Source: Streptomyces fradiae ATCC 10745 = DSM 40063
Lineage (GTDB): Bacteria > Actinomycetota > Actinomycetes > Streptomycetales > Streptomycetaceae
Length of the DNA stretch: 64,000 nucleotides
Assembly: GCF_008704425.1 (NCBI RefSeq)
Contig: NZ_CP023696.1
Coordinates: 496,001-560,000 of the forward strand
Direction of reading: 5' to 3'
The first letter of the stretch is position 1. Every line of letters begins with the position of its first letter. A program made the translations under genes and the position numbers. Of the stretch, positions 52,801-63,370 are shown in pieces. Below the pieces are notes generated by a model. That model made no database searches. It saw only the letters and a program-made list of their open reading frames with translations, and was not told where the DNA came from.

Positions 52801-52860
52801 CTTCGCCTCCCTTCCCCGTGCTCACGGCTCGCGTCGATACGGGAAAAACCTTAGCGCCTC

Positions 52861-52890
52861 TTGTATCACCCCGTTGTGAGCGCTAACAAT
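52861..52890 (+). promoter_or_regulatory. Promoter and LacI operator of the chvE-mms operon
   Basis: TTGTAT (52861-52866), a 17-base spacer and TAACAA (52884-52889). The operator GTTGTGAGCGCTAACAAT (52873-52890) covers spacer and -10, in the same arrangement as at araB. It probably also serves autoregulation of the divergent LacI gene. Confidence 0.7.
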
Positions 52891-53026
52891 CTAGCTCGAC
52901 CGGGGCTCCGACGCTCCGGCCACCCAGCCGGAACGGTGCCGTCCCGGTGGTGCGGGGACACGCGCCGCCGTCGAGCCCGTCCCCGGTCCGAGCCGCCCTC
53001 GACGACGGGATTGCCAGGTGCCTCCC

Positions 53027-54133
53027 ATGAAGAAGTTCCGATCCTTGTCCGCCCTCCTGGCCGTGACCACCGGTTGTGCCCTGCTCCTGAGCGCCTGCGG
53101 GCGAAGCGCCGAGGGAGGGAGCGAGTCGAAGGACGAGAAGGACCCGACCGTCGGCATCGCCATGCCCACCAAGTCCTCCGAGAGGTGGATCGCCGACGGC
53201 CGGAACATGACCGCGAGCCTGGAGAAGGCCGGCTTCTCCACGATCCTGAGCTACGGCGAGGACGACCCCGACCAGCAGGTCGCCCAGATCGAGAACATGA
53301 TCACCCAGGGCGTCGACGCCCTGGTCGTGGCCGCCATCAACGGCGAGGCGCTGTCCAACGTCCTGCGGCAGGCGGCGGACGCCCGCATCCCGGTCATCTC
53401 CTACGACCGGCTCATCCTGGGCTCCCCGCACGTCGACTACTACGCCTCCTTCGACAACGAGAAGGTCGGCGAACTCCAGGCCGCGTACATCGTCGAGAAG
53501 CTGGGGCTGAGGACGGGCGCGAAGAAGGGCCCCTTCAACATCGAGCTGTTCGCCGGGTCCAACGACGACAACAACACCAGGTACTTCTTCGACGGCGCCA
53601 TGAAGGTGCTGAAGCCCTATCTCGACAGCGGGCGGCTGGTCGTGCGCTCCGGCCAGACCCGGCTCAACCAGGTGACCACCCTGCGGTGGGACGGCGGGAC
53701 GGCGCAGAAGCGCATGGACGACCTGCTCACCTCCGCGTACGCCACGGCCCGCGTGGACGCCGTGCTCTCCCCCTACGACGGCATCTCCATCGGCATCCTG
53801 TCCGCCCTGCGGTCCGACGACTACGGAAGCGCCGCCAAGCCCCTGCCGATCGTCACCGGGCAGGACGCGGAGGTCGCCTCCGTGAAGTCGATCATCGCCG
53901 GCCGGCAGACCCAGACCGTCTACAAGGACACCCGGGCGCTCGCCCGGGTCGCCGCCGGCATGGTGAGCGCCGTCCTCGCCGGCGAGAGGCCCGAGACCAA
54001 CGACGACACCACCTACCACAACGGCGAGAAGGTGGTGCCCGCCCTGCTGCTCGACCCGGTGAGCGTCGACAAGTCGAACTACCGGAAGGTCCTGGTCGAC
54101 TCCGGCTACATCGACGCCGAGGCGCTGCGGTGA
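53027..54133 (+). CDS. chvE: Multiple monosaccharide-binding lipoprotein (ChvE-like)
   Basis: 368 residues. Lipoprotein signal with lipobox LLSAC (cysteine about 24). Mature part is a type I periplasmic-binding fold: [89 protein letters not shown], and [20 protein letters not shown], closely matching ChvE, which binds arabinose, galactose, xylose and glucose. ATG (MKKFRS) is preferred over a GTG three codons upstream. The operator upstream links it to arabinose control. Its stop overlaps the ATPase start (GTGA). Confidence 0.92.
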   Translation: MKKFRSLSALLAVTTGCALLLSACGRSAEGGSESKDEKDPTVGIAMPTKSSERWIADGRNMTASLEKAGFSTILSYGEDDPDQQVAQIENMITQGVDALVVAAINGEALSNVLRQAADARIPVISYDRLILGSPHVDYYASFDNEKVGELQAAYIVEKLGLRTGAKKGPFNIELFAGSNDDNNTRYFFDGAMKVLKPYLDSGRLVVRSGQTRLNQVTTLRWDGGTAQKRMDDLLTSAYATARVDAVLSPYDGISIGILSALRSDDYGSAAKPLPIVTGQDAEVASVKSIIAGRQTQTVYKDTRALARVAAGMVSAVLAGERPETNDDTTYHNGEKVVPALLLDPVSVDKSNYRKVLVDSGYIDAEALR

Positions 54134-55803
54134 CCCCCGCCGCGCCCCGCTCTCCGGACGCTCCCGTCCCGCCCCCGTCCCCCGGCACTCCCGCCCCGCC
54201 CTCCCCCGCTCCGTCCGGTCCCGTCCTCGAGATGCGGTCCATCGTCAAGACCTTCCCCGGGGTCAGGGCGCTCTCCGACGTGACCCTGTCCGTGCGGCGC
54301 GGCGAGGTGCACGCCCTGTGCGGGGAGAACGGTGCCGGGAAGTCGACCCTCATGAAGGTCCTGTCCGGCGTCCACCCGCACGGCACCTACGAGGGCGAGA
54401 TCCTCTTCGACGGCGAGCCCTGCCGCTTCAGGGACGTCAGGGCCAGCGAGGAGCGCGGCATCGTCATCATCCACCAGGAGCTCGCGCTCGTCCCCCACCT
54501 GTCGATCGCCGAGAACGTCTTCCTCGGCAACGAGCCCGCACGGCGGGGGACCATCGACTGGCGCGAGGCGCTGCGCCGGGCGTCCGGGCTGCTCAGGCGG
54601 GTCGGGCTCGACGAGCACCCCGAGACCCGGGTCGCCGACATCGGGGTCGGCAAGCAGCAGCTCGTGGAGATCGCCAAGGCCCTGGCGAAGGACGTCCGGC
54701 TGCTGATCCTCGACGAACCCACCGCGGCGCTCAACGACGAGGACAGCGCGAAGCTGCTGCGTCTGATGCGGGAGCTGCGGGGCCAGGGCGTCACCTCGAT
54801 CATCATCTCGCACAAGCTGAACGAGATCGCCGCGATCGCCGACTCCGTCACCATCCTGCGCGACGGCCGCTCCATCGAGACCCTCGACGTCAGGGACCCC
54901 GCCACCACCGAGGAGCGCATCATCCGCGGCATGGTGGGACGCGACCTCGACAGCCGCTTCCCCGCCCGCACCCCGTACGCCGGCCCGGCCGGCGCCGAGC
55001 CCGCCCTGGAGATCCGGGACTGGACCGTGCGCCACCCGCTCGACCGCGGCCGCAGGGTCGTCGACGGGGTGTCGCTCCAGGTCCGCCGCGGGGAGATCGT
55101 CGGCCTCGCGGGACTCATGGGGGCCGGCCGGACCGAACTCGCCATGAGCGTCTTCGGCCGCTCCTACGGCCGCTACGAGCGGGGCACCGTCCTCAGGGAC
55201 GGCCGCGAGGTGCGGACGCGGACGGTCCCCGAGGCGGTGGCGCACGGCATCGCGTACGTCACCGAGGACCGCAAGCGCTACGGGCTCGACCTCGGGGACT
55301 CCGTGAGCCGGAACATCTCGCTCGCCTCCCTCGGCGCCCTCGCCCGCCGCGGCGTCGTGGACGGGCACGAGGAGCGCAGGGTCGCCGAGCGGTACCGGCG
55401 CAGCATGAACATCAAGGCCCCGAGCGTCCTCGAGCCGGTCGGCCGCCTCTCCGGCGGCAACCAGCAGAAGGTCGTCCTCGCCAAGTGGATCCTCGCCGGA
55501 CCGGACGTCCTCATCCTCGACGAGCCCACGCGCGGGGTCGACGTCGGCGCCAAGTACGAGATCTACACCGTGATCGACCGGCTCGCCGCCGAGGGCAAGG
55601 CGATCCTCCTCATCTCCTCCGAACTGCCCGAACTGCTCGGTCTGTGCGACCGCATCCACACCATGGCCGCGGGACGGCTCACCGCCGGGGTCGTCCGCGC
55701 CGACGCCACCCAGGAAGTGCTGATGCGGCACATGACACAGGACACCCCCGCACCCCCGGCGGTCCGCGCGGACCCCACCCCCAGCGAAGGACACCAGGCA
55801 TGA
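54130..55803 (+). CDS. mmsA: Multiple monosaccharide ABC transporter ATP-binding protein
   Basis: 557 residues with two ABC domains, the CUT2 layout. The first has Walker [10 protein letters not shown], signature region [15 protein letters not shown], Walker [12 protein letters not shown] and switch ISHKLNEI. The second has a degenerate Walker A (GLMGAGRTE), signature [14 protein letters not shown] and Walker [21 protein letters not shown] Pro/Ser-rich tail of about 30 residues precedes it. It powers uptake of the sugar bound by the ChvE-like protein. Its stop overlaps the permease start (ATGA). Unlike the two CUT1 systems in the window, this importer carries its own ATPase. Confidence 0.94.
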   Translation: MTPAAPRSPDAPVPPPSPGTPAPPSPAPSGPVLEMRSIVKTFPGVRALSDVTLSVRRGEVHALCGENGAGKSTLMKVLSGVHPHGTYEGEILFDGEPCRFRDVRASEERGIVIIHQELALVPHLSIAENVFLGNEPARRGTIDWREALRRASGLLRRVGLDEHPETRVADIGVGKQQLVEIAKALAKDVRLLILDEPTAALNDEDSAKLLRLMRELRGQGVTSIIISHKLNEIAAIADSVTILRDGRSIETLDVRDPATTEERIIRGMVGRDLDSRFPARTPYAGPAGAEPALEIRDWTVRHPLDRGRRVVDGVSLQVRRGEIVGLAGLMGAGRTELAMSVFGRSYGRYERGTVLRDGREVRTRTVPEAVAHGIAYVTEDRKRYGLDLGDSVSRNISLASLGALARRGVVDGHEERRVAERYRRSMNIKAPSVLEPVGRLSGGNQQKVVLAKWILAGPDVLILDEPTRGVDVGAKYEIYTVIDRLAAEGKAILLISSELPELLGLCDRIHTMAAGRLTAGVVRADATQEVLMRHMTQDTPAPPAVRADPTPSEGHQA

Positions 55804-57044
55804 GCAGCGAAGCCGCCACGAAGACCACCGCCCCACCGCATCCGGCCGGCGGGCCCCCGGCCGCGGGGGCACCGGTGGCCCGGATCCTGCTGGACGGCGT
55901 CCGGCGGAACACGCGCCAGTACGGAATGCTCTTCGCACTCGGCCTGATCGTGCTCCTGTTCCAGATCTGGACGGGCGGCGACCTCCTGCTGCCGCGCAAC
56001 GTCTCCAACCTGGTGCTGCAGAACAGCTACATCCTCATCCTGGCCATCGGCATGATGATCGTCATCGTCTCCGGGCACATCGACCTGTCGGTGGGCTCCC
56101 TGATGGCCCTGGTCGGCGGCGTCGGGGCGGTGCTCATGGTCGAGCACCGGGTCGCCTGGCCCGTCGCGGTGCTCCTCACCCTGCTGCTCGGAGCCGCCGC
56201 CGGGGCGCTGCAGGGCTTCTTCATCGCGTACGTCGGCATACCGTCGTTCATCGTGACCCTCGCGGGCATGCTGCTGTTCCGCGGGCTCACGGAGATCTTC
56301 CTCAAGGGCCAGACGCTCGGCCCCTTCCCGGACGGACTGCAGAAGATCGCCAACGGCTTCCTGCCGGAGGCGGGGCCGCGGACCGACTACCACAACCCGA
56401 CCCTGCTCCTCGGCGCGGCCCTGATCGCCTACGTGGTCTACCGGGAGGCGCGGGACCGGCGCCGGCAGCGGGAGTTCGCCCTGGAGACGCTCCCCGCCGG
56501 CCTGTTCGCGCTCAAGGTGACGTCCCTGGCCGCCGCGGTCCTGGTCACCACCCTGCTGCTCGCCAGCTACAAGGGCGCCCCCGTGGTCCTCCTGATCCTG
56601 GCCGCGCTGCTGGTCTGCTTCGGCTACGTGATGCGCAACGCGGTCATCGGCCGCCATGTGTACGCGATCGGCGGCAACCTGGCCGCCGCGAAACTGTCCG
56701 GGGTCAAGGACCGGAAGGTGACCTTCGCGGTCTTCCTCAACATGGGGATGCTCGCGGCGCTCGCCGGGCTCGTCTTCGCGGCGCGCTTCAACGCGGCCTC
56801 GCCGAAGGCCGGCGTGACCTTCGAACTCGAGGCCATCGCCGCCGCGTTCATCGGCGGGGCGTCGATGAGCGGGGGCGTGGGCACCGTCCTGGGAGCCATC
56901 GTCGGCGGCCTGGTCCTCGGCGTGCTCAACAACGGCATGAACCTCGTCGGCGTGGGCACCGACTGGCAGCAGGTCATCAAGGGCCTCGTGCTGCTGGCGG
57001 CGGTCGGCTTCGACGTGTGGAACAAGCGGAGGGCGGGCGCCTGA
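55800..57044 (+). CDS. mmsB: Multiple monosaccharide ABC transporter permease
   Basis: 414 residues, CUT2 permease with about ten helices. It has the family sequence [25 protein letters not shown] (about 83-107) and the C-terminal coupling and membrane segments [67 protein letters not shown] 30-residue Pro/Ala tail precedes the first helix. The ATG overlaps the ATPase stop by four bases. It is the last gene of the three-gene operon, followed by a hairpin at 57102-57128. Confidence 0.94.
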   Translation: MSSEAATKTTAPPHPAGGPPAAGAPVARILLDGVRRNTRQYGMLFALGLIVLLFQIWTGGDLLLPRNVSNLVLQNSYILILAIGMMIVIVSGHIDLSVGSLMALVGGVGAVLMVEHRVAWPVAVLLTLLLGAAAGALQGFFIAYVGIPSFIVTLAGMLLFRGLTEIFLKGQTLGPFPDGLQKIANGFLPEAGPRTDYHNPTLLLGAALIAYVVYREARDRRRQREFALETLPAGLFALKVTSLAAAVLVTTLLLASYKGAPVVLLILAALLVCFGYVMRNAVIGRHVYAIGGNLAAAKLSGVKDRKVTFAVFLNMGMLAALAGLVFAARFNAASPKAGVTFELEAIAAAFIGGASMSGGVGTVLGAIVGGLVLGVLNNGMNLVGVGTDWQQVIKGLVLLAAVGFDVWNKRRAGA

Positions 57045-57101
57045 CACCCCCGGAACACGACCGCGCCCTCCGGCGCCCCGGCCGTGCGGGGGCTCCCCCG
57101 G

Positions 57102-57128
57102 CCGGCCGTCCGCGGGGCCGACGGCCGG
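57102..57128 (+). terminator. Hairpin after the chvE-mmsAB operon
   Basis: CCGGCCGTC (57102-57110) pairs with GACGGCCGG (57120-57128), nine-base loop, about 58 bases after mmsB. No U-run, as usual in this group of organisms. Confidence 0.5.
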
Positions 57129-57330
57129 GCACCGGACGCCCACCGGCGCCGCCGTCCGGGAAGCCCGGCCGCACGTGCCGGTGCGGGTCGTCCCGGTCGG
57201 GGTCCGCCCACCTCCTGCGAGACGCGAGGACCTGCTCCCCCGGCCTCCAGCGACACGCGGGGGGTCGGCCTCGCAGGGGTTCGCCCCCGTGCCGGACCCC
57301 CGTCGCTCCGCGGGGCTTCGGCCGCGACGC

Positions 57331-57369
57331 GCCCCGGGCCCGGCCGTGCGGGACGGCCGGGCCCGGGGC
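57331..57369. terminator. Long perfect hairpin at the end of the TPR gene
   Basis: A perfect 17-bp G/C stem (57331-57347 with 57353-57369, loop GCGGG), extended further out by GCCGCGAC (57321-57328) with GTCGCGGC (57374-57381). It lies just beyond the TPR stop in a 343-base convergent gap with no gene. It probably terminates the HSP90-TPR transcript. Confidence 0.7.
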
Positions 57370-57387
57370 CGTGGTCGCGGCGAGGAC

Positions 57388-60300
57388 TCAACGGCCTTCC
57401 GTCAGCCGCGACATGTGGTCCTGCCGCAGGGCGTCGAGGATCTGCGCCGCCTCCGGGAGGCCGGACCGCCGGCAGCGTGCCGACGCCGTCGTCAGCCGGG
57501 CGATGGACTCCCTGAACCGGCCCAGCGCGTTGCCCTCGATCAGCGCGGCGACCCGGACCGCCTCGGCACGCGCCGACTCGCCCTCCTCGCCGCCCTGTTC
57601 GTGGGCGGCGACGGCGGCCTCCATCTCGGCCAGGGCCTCCTCGAACCGCTCGGCGTCCGCCAGGACGCGGCCCCGGCGGTAGTGCACGGCGCCCCGCTCG
57701 AACCAGGGCACGAAGCCCTCCGTGTCCTGCGGCACGGACGCCGTCAGCGCATCCGCCTCGGCGAGGTGCCTCAGCGCCGTCTCCAGGCCCTCGGCGCCCC
57801 GCGCCTTCATGACCAGGCGCGCGAACTCGCACATCATGTGCGTGAGCACGGACGGGTCCGGCGCCTTCGCGTGCGCCGCCAGCGCCCGCTCGTACGCCGT
57901 GCCCGCGGCGTCCCAGCGGTCGGCCAGCGCCAGCGCCACGGCCGTCTCGGCGGTCACCATGGTCTGGACGGGGGCGTCGTCCTCCCAGTCGGAGACGGCA
58001 TCCGCCAGCCGCAGGAACTCCTCGGCCGAGGGCAGGTACTCCTCCAGTTCCCGCAGCCCGCGGGCCAGCGACAGCCGCGCCTGGGCGACCATCCGCGCGT
58101 CGAGCGCGGCCGCCGTCTCGTCGGCGACCAGCGACTCCAGGACCGCGACCGCGTCGGCCTGACGGCCCGTCCGCATCAGGACGTCGACCAGCTGCAGCCG
58201 CGCGTCCGCCGCCTCCACGGGCTCCCCGGACTGGTCGAACCGCGCGGCCGCCTCCGCCAGATGGCGCACCGCGCCCGCGTGGTCGCCCGTGTGCGAGGCC
58301 GCGTGGCCGAGCATCGCGTACGTCGGCGCCATCGGGAAGTCCGCGTCGTCGTACCGCACGGCGTCCGCGATCGCCCGGTGCAGCAGCTCCACCGCCTCCT
58401 GCGGTCGCTCCCGCGCCATCAGGATCTGGGCGAGCAGGACGCGCGGGCGCGAAGCGCGCCACGGCCGACCGGCGGCCTCCAGGTCCTTCAGCGCGGCGCG
58501 CAGCCCCTCCTCGGCGCGCGCGAGGTCGCCGAGGCGGCCCGCCGCGTCCGCGGCGAACTGCCGTGCGTTGGCGACCTGATGGGGTACGGCCAGCCGCTCC
58601 GCCTCGCCGTGCAGGGCCTGGACGCACGCCTCGAACCGCTCGACGGCTCCCGGGGAGGGCTCCCGGCCACCGCGTCCCAGCTCCCGGTAGGCCGCGTACG
58701 CGCGCGCGTAGTACACCGTCAGGTACGCCAGCTTGCGCTCCCGCTCCAGGTCGTCGCAGGCCGCGGCCTCCGCCGCCCCGAGGGCCTCCGCCGTGAACGG
58801 GACGTCGGCGCACAGCCGTTCGGCCTCGCCGAGGAGTCCGTCGAGGGCGTCCCGGATCCCGTCGGAGTCCAGCCGCGGGACGCCCTCGGCGGGCTCGCCC
58901 TCCCCGTCGGACGGCGGGTTCGTCCAGCCGAGGGCGCGGGCCCGCGCCGACAGCGCCTGCCAGGGCATGCCGACCCGCTCGTACAGCTCCGCGGCGCGCC
59001 GCAGCTCCGCGCAGGCCTCGTCGTCACGGTCCGCCATCGCCAGTTCACCCGCGCGCTGCTCGGCGAGCTCCGCCCGCAGCAGGTCCTCCGGGCCGAGCAC
59101 GCCGTCGTGCACCGCGCTGCCGTCGGCCAGCCGCTCGGCGATCCGGGTCCACAGCCGGGTGTCCCCGGGGTGCCCCGCGCTCGCCATCCGCCGCGCCTCG
59201 CGCACCAGCTCGACGAAGTCCCCGGGGATCGCGACGGCGGCGGAAGCGCCGGCGGGGGGCGCCGGCACCGGGGCGGCCCCGTCCGCCGTCCGGGCCACGG
59301 AGGTCCGCAGTCCCAGCGGCAGCGGCGCGTCGAGCAGGGGACGCTGCGCCAGGCGGCGCCGGCGACGGTCCCCGACCGCCGTCGTGCCGTTGCGGGCGTC
59401 GAACGCCGCCGTCAGCCGGTCCGCCTCGGCGCGGACGTGCGCGAGCAGGGCGTCCGCCGTCCAGCTCCGTCCCGGCGGGCCGGCGACGACCGTGTCGGCG
59501 TGCCCGTCCTCGGCGATCCGGGCGAGCAGCAGCTCGACACCGGTCAGGAAGTCGAGGTGGGCCAGTGGAGCGCCGGTCGCCTCGAACAGCGGCCGGTTCT
59601 CGGCGAGGATCTCCAGGCCGCGGCCCTCGTTGCGGGACAGCACGCAGAACTCCAGGTGCCGGCCGACCCACGCCTGCATGCCGGTGTTGCCGCGGATCCG
59701 GCGGTAACCGGTCAGGTGGTGCGAGCGGGCCTCGTCGAGCCGGCCGGAGCGCAGCAGCGCCCCGAGCGCCAGCGCCTGGCTCATCTGCGGCTCCTCGTCG
59801 CAGCCGACGGCCCCGTCGAGCACCGGCCGCAGCGTGTCGAGCGCCCCGGCGTCGTCTCCCCCGTCCAGCCGGTACTCGGCCAGGTGCCGGGTCTCGCACG
59901 CCTCGCAGTCGCTCAGCTCGGTGCGCGGGCGGGTGACCCACAGGTCGTACGCGTCGGCGACCCGCGTGCCCGTGTGGGCCGCGACGTGGTAGCGCATGGC
60001 CGCCACCGGCTGCATGCCGTGCCCGGCCTTCTCGTACCGGCGGCGCATCTCGTCGATCCAGCCGCGGACCGAGGTCAGCGGCACCTCGGGCACGTCGAGG
60101 AGCGAGGTCGCCACCCACTTGAACCGCCAGTAGACCTGATGGGCCTCCCACTCGCTGAACGCCTCGGGGGACTCGTCCCACAGCTTCAGCAGCCGGCCGA
60201 AGACGACCGGCGACTTGCGGCACTCCCCGGTCGTCTCGTACGCCGACATCAGCTCCAGCAGAGCGGTGACCAGGACGTCCGGCTTCTCGAACTGACCGGC

Positions 60301-60402
60301 CGCCTCGACGAGTTCCTCGGCGGTGACGGTGCGCTGCAGACCGTGCGGGCGGTCGTGGTTCCCACGCAGCGCCTCCATCACGGCCTCGGGGGTGTCCAGC
60401 AT
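57388..60402 (-). CDS. Large TPR-like helical repeat protein coupled to HSP90
   Basis: 1004 residues, almost entirely helical. The last 350 residues have recognisable TPR-type pairs (ERPQEAVELLHRAIADAV, HTGDHAGAVRHLAEAAARFDQSGE, RTGRQADAVAVLESLVADE, LADAERFEEALAEMEAAVAAHEQ). The first 400 are weaker repeats with cysteines in LSDCEACETRHLAEYRL. There is no enzyme motif, signal peptide or membrane helix. Its ATG overlaps the HSP90 stop (TGATG), so the two are translated together. TPR proteins often dock on HSP90, so a co-chaperone or client-recruiting role is plausible but inferred. The start is the ATG at MLDTPEAVM; the frame continues upstream through the HSP90 gene only as a shadow. Confidence 0.8.
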   Translation of the reverse strand: MLDTPEAVMEALRGNHDRPHGLQRTVTAEELVEAAGQFEKPDVLVTALLELMSAYETTGECRKSPVVFGRLLKLWDESPEAFSEWEAHQVYWRFKWVATSLLDVPEVPLTSVRGWIDEMRRRYEKAGHGMQPVAAMRYHVAAHTGTRVADAYDLWVTRPRTELSDCEACETRHLAEYRLDGGDDAGALDTLRPVLDGAVGCDEEPQMSQALALGALLRSGRLDEARSHHLTGYRRIRGNTGMQAWVGRHLEFCVLSRNEGRGLEILAENRPLFEATGAPLAHLDFLTGVELLLARIAEDGHADTVVAGPPGRSWTADALLAHVRAEADRLTAAFDARNGTTAVGDRRRRRLAQRPLLDAPLPLGLRTSVARTADGAAPVPAPPAGASAAVAIPGDFVELVREARRMASAGHPGDTRLWTRIAERLADGSAVHDGVLGPEDLLRAELAEQRAGELAMADRDDEACAELRRAAELYERVGMPWQALSARARALGWTNPPSDGEGEPAEGVPRLDSDGIRDALDGLLGEAERLCADVPFTAEALGAAEAAACDDLERERKLAYLTVYYARAYAAYRELGRGGREPSPGAVERFEACVQALHGEAERLAVPHQVANARQFAADAAGRLGDLARAEEGLRAALKDLEAAGRPWRASRPRVLLAQILMARERPQEAVELLHRAIADAVRYDDADFPMAPTYAMLGHAASHTGDHAGAVRHLAEAAARFDQSGEPVEAADARLQLVDVLMRTGRQADAVAVLESLVADETAAALDARMVAQARLSLARGLRELEEYLPSAEEFLRLADAVSDWEDDAPVQTMVTAETAVALALADRWDAAGTAYERALAAHAKAPDPSVLTHMMCEFARLVMKARGAEGLETALRHLAEADALTASVPQDTEGFVPWFERGAVHYRRGRVLADAERFEEALAEMEAAVAAHEQGGEEGESARAEAVRVAALIEGNALGRFRESIARLTTASARCRRSGLPEAAQILDALRQDHMSRLTEGR

Positions 60403-62264
60403 CAGATGTCCTTCCGGGTCCCGGAGCCGTCCCGGTCCGTGCCGGGATCGTGCATGGCGTGGGTGAGCAGGCCGATGAAGGCCCGGTTCAGCAGGGCGCT
60501 CTCGCTCGCCTTCAGCGGGCGGCGGCTGAGCAGCAGGGCCTGCCCGTACAGCGCCTCGGCGGTGGTGACGGCGAGACCGCGCTCGGAGATCGTGATCGCC
60601 TGCCGCACCAGGGGGTTGAGGTGGTTCAGGACCAGCTGGGCGCGCGGCGCGTCGTGCCGCAGGGAGCCCAGGATGTCGGCCCACAGGCCGTCGCTTTCGG
60701 CGGCGAGGCTCGACCGGGTCCGCTCGTGGCGCGCCTCCCGGTTGTCGAGCAGCAGTGCCGGGGCGGTCACGGGCTGGAAGTCGCGCAGCACGACGTCGCA
60801 GTCGTGCGCGCCGATCGTCTCCCGCGCGACGGCCAGGAAGGCCGCCGCCCGCAGTTCGGCCGTCGGGTCCACCGCGTCCAGGTGGGCGGTGACCGTGGCC
60901 GGGTCGAGGTCGCTCACGGAGGTGCCGGGACGGACCTCCGGCAGCCGGTGCACGAGATCGCGGTCGTAGGTGTAGCCGCCGTTGACCACGCCCAGGCCGG
61001 CCGCCGCGGCGATCGGGGCGACCTGCCGGAACTCCTCCACGCTGCGGGTGACCAGCAGCGTGGGATGGGTGCGCGCGAACTCCTCCAGCGTGACGTTGCC
61101 GTCGGTGGTCTCGAACGGCAGCCACGGCAGCACCACCCGCAGCAGCTCGTCGTCGTAGCGCGCCAGCGCCTTCACCGCGAGGTGGTGGATGTCGATGAAC
61201 CGGTGCAGCAGCGCCGGGTCGCTGGCCGCGAGCCCGGTGAGCCAGTCCCGGATCCGGTCGCCGAGGGCGTCCCTCACGGCGGACAGCGTGCCGTCCTCGT
61301 ACAGTGACTCGCGCGAGGCCGTCGGCCGCAGGCTCGTGGTGTCGACCACGCACCGCACGAAGAACGCCCAGTCCGGCAGCAGCTCGGGCGCCTGGTCGGT
61401 GAGGAGCATGCCCTTCAGGTGCACCCGGTGACCGGCGCGCTGCGCCGGGCTCACGGCCGTCGGCAGCACGTACGCGACACCGCGCAGCCCGGCCGCCGCG
61501 AGGTCCAGCTCGATGGTGTCGAGCGGGGTGAAGTCGAACCGGTCGCGGCAGTACGCGGTCAGCGCCTCGCGGCGGGCGAGCGGGGAGCGGTGGGTCCGCT
61601 CCCACGGCGGAGTGTCGTTGATCCGCTCCCTCCCGCCGTGCGGGTCCACGACGGTGACCTCGTGCCGCAGCAGGCTGCCGTAGTGCCGGGCCAGGTCGAC
61701 GACCTGCCGCGGGCGGGTCCACTCGGCGTTGTCGGCCCGGGGCACGAGCCGCACGGTGGTGCCCGGCTCCGGTACCGCCGAGGACGGCAGCGTACGGATC
61801 GTGTACCGGCCGTCGGAGTGGCCGCGCCACTCGACGGCGGGCGCCGCGGGGTCGGCCGCGGACCGGCTGAGCACGGTGATCTCGTCGGCGACGACGAAGC
61901 AGGCCAGCAGACCGATGCCGAACTGGCCGATGAACTCGCCGCGGGCCGACTCGAGTCCGGCGCCGTCCAGGGCGCCCTCGGCGGTCCGCTTGGAGCTGCG
62001 GCCGATGGTGGCGAGGAAGCGGTGGACGTCGGCCTCGGTCAGTCCGATGCCGGTGTCCGTGACGGTGAGCGTGTCCCCGGTGCGCACGGTGATCGTGCCG
62101 GGAGCGTCCGGGGCGATGGCCTGACGGGCGGTGATGGCGTCCACGGCGTTCTGCAGCAGCTCGCGCAGATAGACGCGGGGACTGGAGTAGAGGTGGTGGG
62201 AGAGCAGGTCGACCAGGCCGCGCAGGTCGACCTGGAAGGTGTGGGCGGTCTCGGAAGGGGACAC
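60402..62264 (-). CDS. HSP90 family protein
   Basis: 620 residues. The GHKL ATPase domain is intact: VYLRELLQNAVDAITAR (N-box with E and N), TVTDTGIGLTEADVHRFLATIGRSSK (G1 box) and GEFIGQFGIGLLACFVVADEI (G2 box). The middle domain follows (LRGVAYVLPTAVSPAQRAGHRVHLKGMLLTDQAPELLPDWAFFVRCVVDTTSLRPTASRESLYEDG). The C-terminal part is shorter and unlike HtpG's dimerisation domain, and helical. The GTG (VSPSETAHTFQVDL) is chosen, with AAGGA about ten bases upstream. It is not canonical HtpG; actinobacterial relatives typically sit beside TPR genes, as here. Clients are unknown. Confidence 0.87.
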   Translation of the reverse strand: MSPSETAHTFQVDLRGLVDLLSHHLYSSPRVYLRELLQNAVDAITARQAIAPDAPGTITVRTGDTLTVTDTGIGLTEADVHRFLATIGRSSKRTAEGALDGAGLESARGEFIGQFGIGLLACFVVADEITVLSRSAADPAAPAVEWRGHSDGRYTIRTLPSSAVPEPGTTVRLVPRADNAEWTRPRQVVDLARHYGSLLRHEVTVVDPHGGRERINDTPPWERTHRSPLARREALTAYCRDRFDFTPLDTIELDLAAAGLRGVAYVLPTAVSPAQRAGHRVHLKGMLLTDQAPELLPDWAFFVRCVVDTTSLRPTASRESLYEDGTLSAVRDALGDRIRDWLTGLAASDPALLHRFIDIHHLAVKALARYDDELLRVVLPWLPFETTDGNVTLEEFARTHPTLLVTRSVEEFRQVAPIAAAAGLGVVNGGYTYDRDLVHRLPEVRPGTSVSDLDPATVTAHLDAVDPTAELRAAAFLAVARETIGAHDCDVVLRDFQPVTAPALLLDNREARHERTRSSLAAESDGLWADILGSLRHDAPRAQLVLNHLNPLVRQAITISERGLAVTTAEALYGQALLLSRRPLKASESALLNRAFIGLLTHAMHDPGTDRDGSGTRKDI

Positions 62265-62392
62265 CGGACGGGAATCCTTCACTGGCGCGTCCGCGCCGGC
62301 GGACGGCACGGACGGGAGGACGGGCGGAAAGGGGGGCGGGCGAAAGGGCGGGGTCGGGCGCGGCGCCCGTCTCGGCGTACACGCCCCGCGGG

Positions 62393-63370
62393 TCAGCGCC
62401 CGGCGGCCGAACGGTGCTTGCGGTAGGCCGCGACCGGGTCGGAGGCGTTCAGGTAGTCCCACGGGGACTCGGTGACACGCCCCTGCGTGGCCTGGAAGCA
62501 CTCCCGCGCGCCGGTCCGGTCGCCGGCCAGTGAGAACGCCATCGCGAAGCTGTTCAGCAGCCCGAGCCACGGGCCCTCGTGCACGAAGTCCGGATGCCGG
62601 TACGAGTGGTCCGCCGCCTGCCGCAGCGACTGCGCCACCTCGGGCCGCCGCATGTACGCGGCGTCGGGCCCCGAGTCGAGCGACAGCCACTCCTCGATGT
62701 GCGCGTCCGGCACCAGCCGGCCCAGTGGCGTGCCGCCGGGGGCCGTGAACACGGACTCGCGGGCGAACGCGTGCATCTCCTCGTGCGACCCGCCCCACTT
62801 CTCGCAGATCTGCTGCAACCGCTGCGTGTGCGCGCCCAGGTGGTACGGGTGCCGGCGCACGGTCGCCTCGAACCGGCGGCGCGCCGTGACCTGCCCCACC
62901 TCCAGGCCGCGGCCGGTGACCTGGAGGACGTACCAGGGCGACGTCCAGTCCGGCTCGAGCTCGGCGGCCTCGTACAGCCATTCCTCGGCCTGGCGCAGCC
63001 GGGAGTGGAACAGCTCGAACTGGGAGCGTGAGACGTCCTTGGCGCGGGCCGCGGTCCGGGCCTCCCAGCCCCAGCTGACGTACCGTATGCCCGCGACGGT
63101 CCGCGCGAGCGCCGACTCCGGCTCCGCCGTCAGCACGTCGGTGATCCAGCGCTCCACCCCGGCCGTCTCGCCGACGGCCCACAGGAGCCCCGTACGGTCC
63201 TCGCTCTCCGGTCGCGCCTCCAGCAGGTCCCGCACGGCGGGCCAGTCCGCCGCGGCGGCGGCCGCGCGCATCCGCGCCACGTCCGGATCGCCGGAGTCCC
63301 TCTCCAGCCGCGCCCCGGGACGGCCGGTCCACCGTCCCAGCGTGAGCCCCCGATCACGGAGCAACGCCAT
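62393..63370 (-). CDS. TPR-like helical protein, hypothetical
   Basis: 325 residues, soluble and helical, no signal peptide. Features: an Arg/Leu-rich start (MALLRDRGLTLGRWTGRPG), WPAVRDLLEARPES, and tryptophan-rich helices (YVSWGWEARTAARAKDVSRSQFELFHSRLRQAEEWLYEAAELEPDWTSPWYVLQVTGRGLEVG) of tetratricopeptide type. Then HPYHLGAHTQRLQQICEKWGGSHEEMHAFARESV and, near the end, NSFAMAFSLAGDRTGARECFQAT. I do not recognise a function. It lies 128 bases upstream of the HSP90 gene on the same strand and may belong to the same system. ATG is chosen; a GTG three codons earlier is possible. Confidence 0.75.
   Translation of the reverse strand: MALLRDRGLTLGRWTGRPGARLERDSGDPDVARMRAAAAAADWPAVRDLLEARPESEDRTGLLWAVGETAGVERWITDVLTAEPESALARTVAGIRYVSWGWEARTAARAKDVSRSQFELFHSRLRQAEEWLYEAAELEPDWTSPWYVLQVTGRGLEVGQVTARRRFEATVRRHPYHLGAHTQRLQQICEKWGGSHEEMHAFARESVFTAPGGTPLGRLVPDAHIEEWLSLDSGPDAAYMRRPEVAQSLRQAADHSYRHPDFVHEGPWLGLLNSFAMAFSLAGDRTGARECFQATQGRVTESPWDYLNASDPVAAYRKHRSAAGR

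Noticed and set aside
57388..62382. A single 1664-residue minus-strand frame
   Set aside because: Only its last 1004 residues are sensible protein. The upstream part is an Arg/Pro-rich shadow of the HSP90 gene, and the ATG at 60402 overlaps the HSP90 stop in a normal coupling arrangement.
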